From contig NZ_FMBL01000001.1 of the NCBI RefSeq assembly GCF_900094885.1, positions 338,867-402,866 of the forward strand: a stretch of 64,000 nucleotides of DNA, written 5' to 3'. Shown here in pieces: positions 56,539 to 64,000 of this stretch (positions are counted from its first letter, which is position 1; each line of letters opens with the position of its first letter). The notes beneath the pieces were generated by a model that searched no databases, was not told the origin of the DNA, and saw only the letters and a list, made by a program, of their open reading frames with translations. The position numbers were made by a program, and so were the translations under genes. The stretch comes from Bifidobacterium commune (GTDB taxonomy: Bacteria; Actinomycetota; Actinomycetes; Actinomycetales; Bifidobacteriaceae).

Positions 56539-58416
56539 TTACGCCAGGCCGCTGAGCTTGTTGATTAGTTCAGGGTCTCGGGTGGCACCTTTATCTGCCG
56601 AGCGCGCAAAAGCGGCATAGGCTTTGAGTGCCAACGATACCTTGCGATCGCGGTGTGCCACATAGCCGTCTCCGGCCTCCAGCTCACGGCGTCGTTCTGC
56701 CAGCTCCTCATTGGTGAGCTCCACATTGATCGTACGGTTGGGAATGTCGATGTTGATGATGTCCCCGTTTTTGATCAACGCGATTGGGCCCTTACTGGCG
56801 GCCTCTGGTGCGATGTGGCCGATGGACAATCCGGAGGAACCGCCGGAATAACGGCCGTCCGTGATCAGCGCCACATCGCGACCGATACCCTTGCCTTTAA
56901 CGAACGAAGTAGGGTAGAGCATTTCCTGCATGCCCGGGCCCCCCTTAGGTCCTTCATAGCGGATAACCAAAGCTTCGCCTTTTTTGAGCTTATCTCCCAA
57001 AATCGCTTCAACAGCTTGTTCCTGCGATTCGACGACGCGTGCAGGTCCGCTGAATTTCCATATGTTCTGCGGTACGCCGGCGGTTTTCACCACACAGCCG
57101 TTGGGTGCGAGGTTGCCGCGCAGAATTGCCAGTCCTCCTTCTCCGACTGCCGGATGGTCGATATCGTGGATTGCGCCGTTGATGCGGTCCGTATCCAACG
57201 TCTCCGAACGGGTTTCCTGCACGAAGGGTTCAGGGGACTTGATGTGGCCCGGAGCTGCACGGTACAGCTCTTTCGCTTTGTCGAGACAGGTTGGACTGAT
57301 GATGTCCCAGTCATCGAGTTTGGCTTGCAACGTCGGGTAATCGACCGAATGTACATCCTCATACAGCTTGCCGGCGCGGTTAAGCTCACCAAGGATGCCG
57401 CAGATGCCGCCGGCACGATGCACATCGGAAATCTCCCAGTCGCCGGACGGGCTTGCCTTGCAAATGCAAGGAACTGTGTGGCTGATGCGCTCGATGTCGT
57501 CAAGCGTGAAGTCCACGTCGGCGCTCTGGGCGGCAGCGAGGATATGCAGGACGGTATTGGTCGATCCACCCATGGCCACATCCATGGTCATGGCGTTCTC
57601 GAAGGCATGCTTCGTTGCAATGGCGCGCGGCAGTACGCTCTCGTCGTCCTTGTCGTAGTAGCGGTGAGCGAGGTTGACAATCTGCTTGCCCGCATCAATG
57701 AACAGCTGCTTTCGATAACCATGCGAGGCAAGTGTGGTTCCGTTACCGGGCAAAGCCAAACCGAGTGCTTCCATCAGGCAGTTCATCGAATTGGCGGTAA
57801 ACATGCCTGCGCAGGATCCGCAAGTAGGGCAGACGGTCTTCTCGTAAGTGAGCAGATCTTCATTCGAGACGCTGTCATCCGCTGAGGCATACATCGCATC
57901 AATCAGATCTGTGCTTTTGGTTTCGCCGTCCGAAAGCGTGGTCTCGCCGGCTTCCATCGGTCCGCCGGAGACGAAGATGGTGGGGATGTTCAGGCGCAGC
58001 GCGGCCATAAGCATGCCGGGTGTGATTTTGTCGCAGTTTGAAATGCAAATCAATGCGTCGGCACAGTGAGCATTGACGGAGTATTCCACCGCATCGGCGA
58101 TCAGGTCGCGGCTTGGCAGTGAATACAGCATGCCGGTGTGCCCCATGGCGATGCCGTCATCGACGGCGATGGTGTTGAATTCGCGCGGGATGCCGCCGGC
58201 CTCTTTCACGGCCTGCGAAACAATACGTCCGACTTTGTTGAGGTGGACGTGTCCAGGCACGAATTCCGAGAACGAGTTTGCGATGGCGATGATGGGTTTG
58301 CGACCGAGGTCATCTCCGGGAACTCCGGCGGCACGAAAAAGTGCCCGTGCGCCGGCGAACATGCGGCCGGTCATGATATTGTGTGAGCGCATTTGCATGG
58401 TTCCATATAAGTTCAT
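56539..58416 (-). CDS. ilvD: Dihydroxyacid dehydratase
   Basis: 625-residue Fe-S enzyme of valine/isoleucine synthesis, dehydrating dihydroxyacids to keto acids. Cluster-associated cysteines are at Cys128 (SNCDKITPG) and Cys196/Cys199/Cys202 ([17 protein letters not shown]). [25 protein letters not shown] is the conserved C-terminal part (split). No strong SD marks the start; ATG 58398 ([12 protein letters not shown]) is an equally good choice as most homologues begin near it. The gene interrupts the common gmk-rpoZ order and points the other way. Confidence 0.95.
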   Translation of the reverse strand: MNLYGTMQMRSHNIMTGRMFAGARALFRAAGVPGDDLGRKPIIAIANSFSEFVPGHVHLNKVGRIVSQAVKEAGGIPREFNTIAVDDGIAMGHTGMLYSLPSRDLIADAVEYSVNAHCADALICISNCDKITPGMLMAALRLNIPTIFVSGGPMEAGETTLSDGETKSTDLIDAMYASADDSVSNEDLLTYEKTVCPTCGSCAGMFTANSMNCLMEALGLALPGNGTTLASHGYRKQLFIDAGKQIVNLAHRYYDKDDESVLPRAIATKHAFENAMTMDVAMGGSTNTVLHILAAAQSADVDFTLDDIERISHTVPCICKASPSGDWEISDVHRAGGICGILGELNRAGKLYEDVHSVDYPTLQAKLDDWDIISPTCLDKAKELYRAAPGHIKSPEPFVQETRSETLDTDRINGAIHDIDHPAVGEGGLAILRGNLAPNGCVVKTAGVPQNIWKFSGPARVVESQEQAVEAILGDKLKKGEALVIRYEGPKGGPGMQEMLYPTSFVKGKGIGRDVALITDGRYSGGSSGLSIGHIAPEAASKGPIALIKNGDIINIDIPNRTINVELTNEELAERRRELEAGDGYVAHRDRKVSLALKAYAAFARSADKGATRDPELINKLSGLA

Positions 58417-58562
58417 CGGCGTTGCATTTGCAGATTGGCGACCGAATGATGAACGTGTTTTTTGTTTTCTTTCGCAGCTGGGCTATCTCATGCGTAAAAT
58501 CGGCCTCTTGGCGTATACTTTAGGTTTTGAGTAGTCTTGCATTTTTTGAGGGAGCAAACAAT

Positions 58563-58856
58563 ATGGCATTTGGCACCGAGCCTACACCGAGCGGCCTTGT
58601 TGATCCTACGGTCGACCAGTTGATGGAGCATTCCGAAGACAACAAGTATTCGCTGTCTATTTTCGCCGCGAAGCGCGCCCGTCAGATCAACTCCTATTTC
58701 ACTCAGCTCAACGAAGGTCTTTTGCAGAACGTTGGCCCTCTGGTGGAATATCAGAACAACGAGAAGCCGTTGTCCATCGCATTCAGGGAAATCAATGAAG
58801 GCCTTTTGGAAGAGACCCTCGGTGAGGATGACCTGAGCGAAGGCAGCATCGGCTAG
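58563..58856 (+). CDS. rpoZ: RNA polymerase omega subunit
   Basis: 97 residues. IDQLM-type opening ([19 protein letters not shown]), then [14 protein letters not shown] and [13 protein letters not shown], the residues that clamp the beta' C-terminus. GAGGGAGC precedes the ATG at 58563. It is followed by a strong terminator, so it is transcribed alone. Confidence 0.93.
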   Translation: MAFGTEPTPSGLVDPTVDQLMEHSEDNKYSLSIFAAKRARQINSYFTQLNEGLLQNVGPLVEYQNNEKPLSIAFREINEGLLEETLGEDDLSEGSIG

Positions 58857-58869
58857 TTCCTCTTTTTTA

Positions 58870-58901
58870 GCCCGATTCCATTTACGGAGTCGGGCCTTTT
58901 T
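58870..58901 (+). terminator. Terminator of rpoZ
   Basis: GCCCGATTCC pairs with GGAGTCGGGC (58870-58895), followed by CTTTTTG. Confidence 0.9.
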
Positions 58902-59013
58902 GTATGGCGGCAATTTTTATTGCATAAAAATAGGGTCGTAGGGATAGTGTTGTTTCTTGTATGTATACACGTCGGCCGCAGTGCGGTTCCGGCATGGAAG
59001 AAAGAAGTTCACT

Positions 59014-60246
59014 GTGTCCACAGTATCGACAAACGAACGTCGTCTTATTTCCGCAGAATCGGTAACCGAAGGGCATCCCGATAAAATATGCGATCAGATT
59101 TCGGACGCAATTCTTGATGATATGCTTCGTCAAGATTCCCGTTCCCACGTAGCCGTGGAGACTTCGGCTGCCATCGGACAATTTCTGGTTTTCGGTGAGG
59201 TGACCAGTTCCGGATATTCCGACATCCAGCGTATCGTGCGCGATGTCGTCAGGAATATCGGCTACACAAGCTCCGAAGTCGGTCTTGACGCCGACTCTTG
59301 CGGTGTACTCGTGGCGCTTACGGAGCAGAGCCCCGAAATCAACCAAGGTGTGGATCGGCTTGCCTCCGACCAGGAATCCGCGGTTTCGCGACAGGAGCGT
59401 TATGCGGCACAGGGGGCGGGGGACCAAGGCATCATGTTCGGATATGCCTGTGACGAGACCGATACTCTTATGCCGCTTCCCATCCATCTTTCACACCGTC
59501 TGGCTTTCCGTCTTGCACAGGTTCGCAAGGAAGGCCTCGTGCCGCATCTTCGTCCCGACGGCAAGACCCAGGTCACGATCGAATATGGGGAAGGCGGTCG
59601 TCCTGCTCGCGTCGATACGATTCTCGTCTCGACTCAGCATGACCCTGATGTCACACATGATTGGCTCATGGGGAAGCTGCGGGAACGCGTCATCAGGCCG
59701 GTGCTTGATGAGGTCTGCGGCACCTTGGTGCGTCATGACGATTACCGTCTGCTTGTCAATCCCACAGGTTCCTTTGTTTTGGGTGGCCCTGCCGCCGACG
59801 CCGGACTGACCGGACGCAAGATCATCGTCGATACCTATGGCGGGGCCGCTCATCATGGCGGTGGAGCCTTTTCCGGAAAGGATCCCAGTAAGGTCGATCG
59901 ATCGGCGGCCTATGCCACACGGTGGGTGGCCAAGAACGTCGTTGCAGCGGGACTGGCGCACAAAGTCGAGATACAGGTGGCTTATGCCATCGGTGTCGCC
60001 GATCCGGTGAGTATCAACGTCAATACTTTCGGTACCGAAATCGGGGTGTCTCGTGAACAAATCCAGGCTGCCGTGCGTAAGGTCTTTGATCTGCGTCCGG
60101 CGGCGATTGTTGACGAGCTGGACCTCTTGCGTCCAAGGTATCTCAAGACCGCTGCATACGGTCACTTCGGCCGTACGGATCCGGATTTCACATGGGAGGC
60201 TACCGACAAGGTCGATGAGCTCAAGTCGGCCATCGCCAAAGGCTGA
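59014..60246 (+). CDS. metK: S-adenosylmethionine synthetase
   Basis: 410 residues making SAM from methionine and ATP. Motifs: [32 protein letters not shown] and [25 protein letters not shown] start at 59014 preceded by GAAGAAAGAAG; longer frames have no SD. SAM feeds Cfa, PflA and the methyl cycle closed by LuxS in this window. Confidence 0.97.
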   Translation: MSTVSTNERRLISAESVTEGHPDKICDQISDAILDDMLRQDSRSHVAVETSAAIGQFLVFGEVTSSGYSDIQRIVRDVVRNIGYTSSEVGLDADSCGVLVALTEQSPEINQGVDRLASDQESAVSRQERYAAQGAGDQGIMFGYACDETDTLMPLPIHLSHRLAFRLAQVRKEGLVPHLRPDGKTQVTIEYGEGGRPARVDTILVSTQHDPDVTHDWLMGKLRERVIRPVLDEVCGTLVRHDDYRLLVNPTGSFVLGGPAADAGLTGRKIIVDTYGGAAHHGGGAFSGKDPSKVDRSAAYATRWVAKNVVAAGLAHKVEIQVAYAIGVADPVSINVNTFGTEIGVSREQIQAAVRKVFDLRPAAIVDELDLLRPRYLKTAAYGHFGRTDPDFTWEATDKVDELKSAIAKG

Positions 60247-60451
60247 GACCCTGTGTCCAACAGTGATTATCGAGCCGCGTTCCTCGTTGTATGAAAGGGA
60301 AGCGGCTCGCTCGTTTTACGAGGTTTCCACACCGGAGACACCTTGTTTTTCGCGACTGGCGCAATCGTTTCTGTGTCGAAACTGGGCAATAGGCTAAAAG
60401 AGATGCTGCAGACTGGAAATGCAGTGGAAATCGCTTTTTTGGAGGTTGGGT

Positions 60452-61762
60452 ATGACTGCTATGAACGTAGCCGATATGGTTTCGATATTTCTCAAGAATA
60501 GCGGGAAAATCAACATCACCGCATTTGACGGTTCTTCCTTCGGGCCACAGGATGCACCGGTACATATCTCGGTGAACAATTCCCGAGCCGTCTATTACAT
60601 GGTTGACCATCCCAATGATCTCGGTCTCGCCCGTGCTTACTTGCAGGGAGATATCTCATCTCCAGAACTCGTCCCCGGCGACCCTTACGAGGTATTCAAG
60701 CAGCTCATGGCTCTCAAACCGGATCTCAAGAAACCGAATCCGGCCGATCTTGCGCGTATCGTTACGTCCGTTTATTCGCATGGTATCCGACATCCCGAGG
60801 CCCCGTCGATTGAAGGTCCAAGCCGTTGGAAGCGCCGCGCCGAAGGTCTGCTGCCGCATTCCAAGGCCGGTGATGAAGCTACGGTAAGCTACCACTATGA
60901 TCAGTCCAATGAATTCTACCGACTGTTCTTGGGTCCATCGATGACTTATACCTGTGCTGTGTTCGACTCACCTCAGGATTCGCTGGAGGAGGCGCAGGAA
61001 CGCAAGCTTGATCTGGTGCTTGACAAGCTCGACCTCAAGCCTGGTGATCGACTTCTTGACATCGGTTGTGGTTGGGGATCGATGGAAATCCGTGCGGCTA
61101 AGCGCGGTATCAGGGTGCTCGGCGTTACGTTGGCCGCAGAGCAGGTCAAGTGGGCCAACGAATGGATTAAGCGAGAAGGTCTCGAGGACCTCGCCGAAGT
61201 TCGGCAAATGGATTACCGGGATGTACCAGAAGGCGATTTCGATGCCATATGCTCGATCGGAATGATGGAACACGTCGGTTTTAAGCATTACCCTTCGTAT
61301 TTCAAGGAGATTTTCGATAAGCTCAAGCCGAACGGCCGCCTGCTGAACCATCAGATTACTCGCGTCAATTCGACAACAGGCAAAGCTGCCGGTGAGTTCA
61401 TCGACCGCTATATTTTCCCAGATGGCCAACTTGCGTCCCCAGGTGAGATCGAAACTGTCATCCATGATACCGGTTTTGAAATCGTCAATCAGGAAAATCT
61501 ACGCCAACACTACGCTTTGACGCTGCATGACTGGAACAAGAACCTGGTCGCCGGATGGGATCGCGCCGTTGAACTGATGGGCGAACCCAAGGCCCGGTTG
61601 TGGGGACTTTACATGGCCGGCTGTGCCTTGAACTTCGAGCTCAACAACATTCAGGTTCATCAGTTCCTGTGCGTTCGTCCGGATAGTGAAACGATGACTG
61701 ATACGTATCCGCTGCGACCGTGGTGGGTTGAAGATTCGACTGTCAAGCCAAGCAAGGCTTAA
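60452..61762 (+). CDS. cfa: Cyclopropane-fatty-acyl-phospholipid synthase family
   Basis: 436 residues. An N-terminal lipid-binding region (about 1-140) precedes a SAM methyltransferase domain with LLDIGCGWGSMEIRAAKRG (motif I), GVTLAAEQVKWAN and FDAICSIGMMEHVG. It adds methylene from SAM across unsaturated acyl chains at the membrane surface. GGAGG is 6 bases before the ATG. It lies directly downstream of metK and ends in a strong terminator. Confidence 0.93.
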   Translation: MTAMNVADMVSIFLKNSGKINITAFDGSSFGPQDAPVHISVNNSRAVYYMVDHPNDLGLARAYLQGDISSPELVPGDPYEVFKQLMALKPDLKKPNPADLARIVTSVYSHGIRHPEAPSIEGPSRWKRRAEGLLPHSKAGDEATVSYHYDQSNEFYRLFLGPSMTYTCAVFDSPQDSLEEAQERKLDLVLDKLDLKPGDRLLDIGCGWGSMEIRAAKRGIRVLGVTLAAEQVKWANEWIKREGLEDLAEVRQMDYRDVPEGDFDAICSIGMMEHVGFKHYPSYFKEIFDKLKPNGRLLNHQITRVNSTTGKAAGEFIDRYIFPDGQLASPGEIETVIHDTGFEIVNQENLRQHYALTLHDWNKNLVAGWDRAVELMGEPKARLWGLYMAGCALNFELNNIQVHQFLCVRPDSETMTDTYPLRPWWVEDSTVKPSKA

Positions 61763-61781
61763 AAGTCTTCGAACCAGAAGC

Positions 61782-61819
61782 TGTAAAATGGCCGCCTGCG
61801 TACAGGCGGCCATTTTACA
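61782..61819 (+). terminator. Terminator of cfa
   Basis: Perfect 17-bp inverted repeat (61782-61798 and 61803-61819) around CGTA, with AAAA/TTTT at its base. It could act in both directions. Confidence 0.85.
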
Positions 61820-61983
61820 TACGGCTTATGTATGCAAATTATCGATGGATACTTCCGATGCCTGTGATTGCTTATGGTTTACGGGAAGGTTATCCGTACA
61901 ACATTTCGATCCACACCAAGCACCTGTACGACCTCGAAAAGATTTATGGGGGTTTCTATCCGTTGACTTGCTATCCTTGAGTT

Positions 61984-64000
61984 ATGAGTGAACCGCAGGC
62001 TGAACAACCGGCGCTCGCGGGGCTGGCCTCGCGCAAGCGCCGCAGGTCGGTCACACATACTCCGGCTGAAGACAACCCGATTGCACAGGTCGTCTTGGAT
62101 GTACAAGCTATTCATTTAGGGCAGACTTTCGATTACCTCATTGATGAAAAACAGTCTCGGTCCGCTCAACCGGGAGTGATGGTTCGTGTTCGCTTCGGTG
62201 GTCGCCGCGTCAACGGTATTATTTGGGATCGTGTGAAGGAAAGCCACGCGGCCCCCTCTGCCTTGCGATATATAGAACAGGTCAAAACACCTGCTGTGAT
62301 TGTGTCGGCCACGATGAGACGCGATATCGCCGCCATAGCCGATGCATACGGCGGTACGCCTGCCAATATTCTCCGCCTTGCCGTTCCGCCTCGTGTGGCT
62401 CGGGTGGATCAGGAACAGCATTTGGTGATGAGCGGAACGTGGGCAGGCAGCCGAGGTCGCATAGTTTTTGAAGAGAATCAGCTCGAGCTTGCGAGCCAGC
62501 GTTTGCAGGCCAGCTACGACAATGCTCCGGCGCTCCAGCGAGCGCTGAACGGTGGTGGGTTCTCCTCATTCGTGTTTGACGCGCTTCCGGGAGTGACTCG
62601 CTGGGCCGACGACCTTGCATACGCTGCCTGTGTCTCGTTGCATGCCGGTCGGGCTGCGGTTCTTGTACTGCCCACGATGCGTGAGGTCGGTGATATGTCC
62701 TCGGCTTTGCAACGATTCGGTTTAAAGCCGTTCCGGCAGATGAACACTTCTCAAGGCGGATACGACGGTGATTTCGTCTTGTTGAGCGCCGCAATGGCGC
62801 CGGCCGAACGATATCGTTCCTATCTTGCGCTTGCCGCAGGCCAGGTCCGGTGTGTCATTGGAACAAGGGGTGCGATGTATGCGCCGGTGGAAGGCCCTGG
62901 GCTGTTTGCGATTCTCGAAGATGCGGCCTATCAGAACGCCGACGGAATGATGCCCTATGCGGTCGCGCGTGGTGTTCTGCGTTTACGTGCCAAGCTTCAC
63001 GGTGGAACCTTCATGGCAATGGGCAATGCAAGGACGGCTACCAGTGAATGGGAGGTATTCGGTGAGAGGCCAAAACATGATGACGGCACCGCTGACACGG
63101 ACGGTAAGTCGGAAGTAAGTGTCGGCTTGATGCAAGATGCTCAACCTCTCAGGTTGGGGGAGTCGCAAGCGGATGCTGAAAGCAGTAATTCGGCTGATGT
63201 GCCCCCCGATATCGCAGGTTCTCTTACCATAATGCAGGACGATGCCCATAAAACCGACAATCAGATAACTGTTGAAAGTGAAGAAGGGCCGGTCGAACCG
63301 ATATTGGAAACGGGTGAAACCTATCCTCTCGATGACAGACAGAATAAACGTCAGACGGGTGGCGTTACGCGGGAAGATCCCATATTTAGTACCGAACCAG
63401 TTGTGCATGTCAATGTCTGCCAGACACCCGTAAGTGGTTCAAGCATACCCATTCATCCTCTTCCTTCCGTGGTCAATGAAGTTGCTCCGTGGGTCCGTTG
63501 GCTGAACCGCGACGAACTGGCACGTATGGCCGATCCGACAATCGGCGCTCGCGTGCCGCATACAGCGGTTCGTGTCCTTTCGGAAGCATTGGAGCACGGC
63601 CCGATTCTTTTCTCGATTCCGCATGATGGCATTGCTGAGGTACTCAGTTGCGCGCGTTGTCATCGACAGGCTCGATGCCCCAGATGCACCGGGCCGCTGC
63701 AGCAGATTCGCGGGGCGGCTCCGCGCTGTCGGTGGTGTGGGGCTCCCGCCAGTGAGTGGGTGTGTCCAGAATGCCATGGCAAGCGTATGAGTGTCGTGCG
63801 AGTAGGTGCTGCAGGCACGGCGGCGCAATTGCAACACATGTTCCGCGATATTCCGATTGTCCTGTCCAGCCCGAGCCAGCCCAACGGTGTCGTTGAATGG
63901 ATTCCCGAACGCCCTCTGATTGTCATTGCGACGCCGGAAGCTGAGCCTCGAGTGAAAACGCAGGATGGTGCTGTGGGACATTATCAGGCGGTTGCCATCC
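61984..64000 (+). CDS. priA: Primosomal protein N' (PriA-like), 3' end cut off
   Basis: Open from the ATG at 61984 to the last base (672 codons seen). The N-terminal 3'-DNA-binding domain has VVLDVQAIHLGQTFDYLI and VRVRFGGRRVNGII. The helicase core is degenerate: no GKT Walker A is visible, and LEDAAYQNADG stands where active PriA has a DEEH box, as in other actinobacterial PriA-like proteins. About 125 acidic residues (about 360-490) form an insert without visible fold. The zinc cluster is clear: CARCHRQARCPRCTGPL, CRWCG and WVCPECHG. It probably loads or bridges replication proteins without unwinding. The stop lies beyond the window. Confidence 0.9.
   Translation, partial: MSEPQAEQPALAGLASRKRRRSVTHTPAEDNPIAQVVLDVQAIHLGQTFDYLIDEKQSRSAQPGVMVRVRFGGRRVNGIIWDRVKESHAAPSALRYIEQVKTPAVIVSATMRRDIAAIADAYGGTPANILRLAVPPRVARVDQEQHLVMSGTWAGSRGRIVFEENQLELASQRLQASYDNAPALQRALNGGGFSSFVFDALPGVTRWADDLAYAACVSLHAGRAAVLVLPTMREVGDMSSALQRFGLKPFRQMNTSQGGYDGDFVLLSAAMAPAERYRSYLALAAGQVRCVIGTRGAMYAPVEGPGLFAILEDAAYQNADGMMPYAVARGVLRLRAKLHGGTFMAMGNARTATSEWEVFGERPKHDDGTADTDGKSEVSVGLMQDAQPLRLGESQADAESSNSADVPPDIAGSLTIMQDDAHKTDNQITVESEEGPVEPILETGETYPLDDRQNKRQTGGVTREDPIFSTEPVVHVNVCQTPVSGSSIPIHPLPSVVNEVAPWVRWLNRDELARMADPTIGARVPHTAVRVLSEALEHGPILFSIPHDGIAEVLSCARCHRQARCPRCTGPLQQIRGAAPRCRWCGAPASEWVCPECHGKRMSVVRVGAAGTAAQLQHMFRDIPIVLSSPSQPNGVVEWIPERPLIVIATPEAEPRVKTQDGAVGHYQAVAI

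Noticed and set aside
61728..61991. 87-codon frame between cfa and priA
   Set aside because: Overlaps the cfa terminator and has no RBS.

Overview
The window looks like a bifidobacterial chromosome (family Bifidobacteriaceae, Actinobacteria). Supporting signs are a PFL/PFL-activase pair, an actinobacterial-type T-box before a ~1,126-residue IleS, the gene order efp-nusB-carA-carB then gmk, rpoZ, metK and priA, and a PriA that lacks a recognisable DEAH box. Base composition looks moderate rather than strongly GC-rich. The species cannot be named from the sequence alone.

Layout. 0-9.6 kb: the 3' part of a bifunctional (p)ppGpp synthetase/hydrolase, a cyclophilin, NAD synthetase, two small conserved proteins, and pflB-pflA with a Rex-like operator. 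9.6-13.3 kb: T-box and ileS. 13.4-21 kb: a membrane-anchored DsbA-like protein, luxS, an acetyltransferase, alr, dgt and dnaG. 21-25.6 kb: an anion permease, a Schlafen-like ATP-binding regulator without its usual N-terminal domain, tRNA-Arg(TCT), a YhbY protein and a Fur-family regulator. 25.7-32.7 kb: an envelope block with an MprF-like (DUF2156) protein, a membrane-tethered alpha/beta-hydrolase and a divergent LTA-synthase-like protein. 33-39.7 kb: threonine aldolase, formate/nitrite channel, tRNA-His, and a purine-salvage cluster (adenine deaminase, an internally deleted AzgA-type permease, an ADA-superfamily deaminase). 40-51 kb: the str operon (rpsL-rpsG-fusA-tuf), then efp-nusB-carA-carB. 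51-55.5 kb: an accessory segment between carB and gmk. 55.8-64 kb: gmk, ilvD, rpoZ, metK, cfa and the start of priA.

The most unusual stretch is 51-55.5 kb. Between two housekeeping genes lies a collapsed sugar or sugar-acid catabolic operon. It holds a LacI head, a 2-hydroxyacid dehydrogenase tail, an L-xylulose-kinase-like gene, a UlaE/SgbU-like 3-epimerase and a PTS EIIC fragment, all broken by stops, frameshifts and deletions. Two genes inside it remain open with strong ribosome binding sites: a 337-residue protein of unknown function and a 322-residue amidohydrolase. This suggests the two survivors may still have a use.

Other points worth attention are the possible lipid aminoacylation/deacylation pair, the in-frame ~200-residue loss in the purine permease, adjacent enzymes from two unrelated deaminase families that could both act on adenine, and several RNA-structure signals (ileS T-box with a candidate anti-Shine-Dalgarno, a hairpin over a start site at 5.45 kb, overlapping hairpins between fusA and tuf). 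No insertion sequence, CRISPR array, rRNA or prophage was seen.
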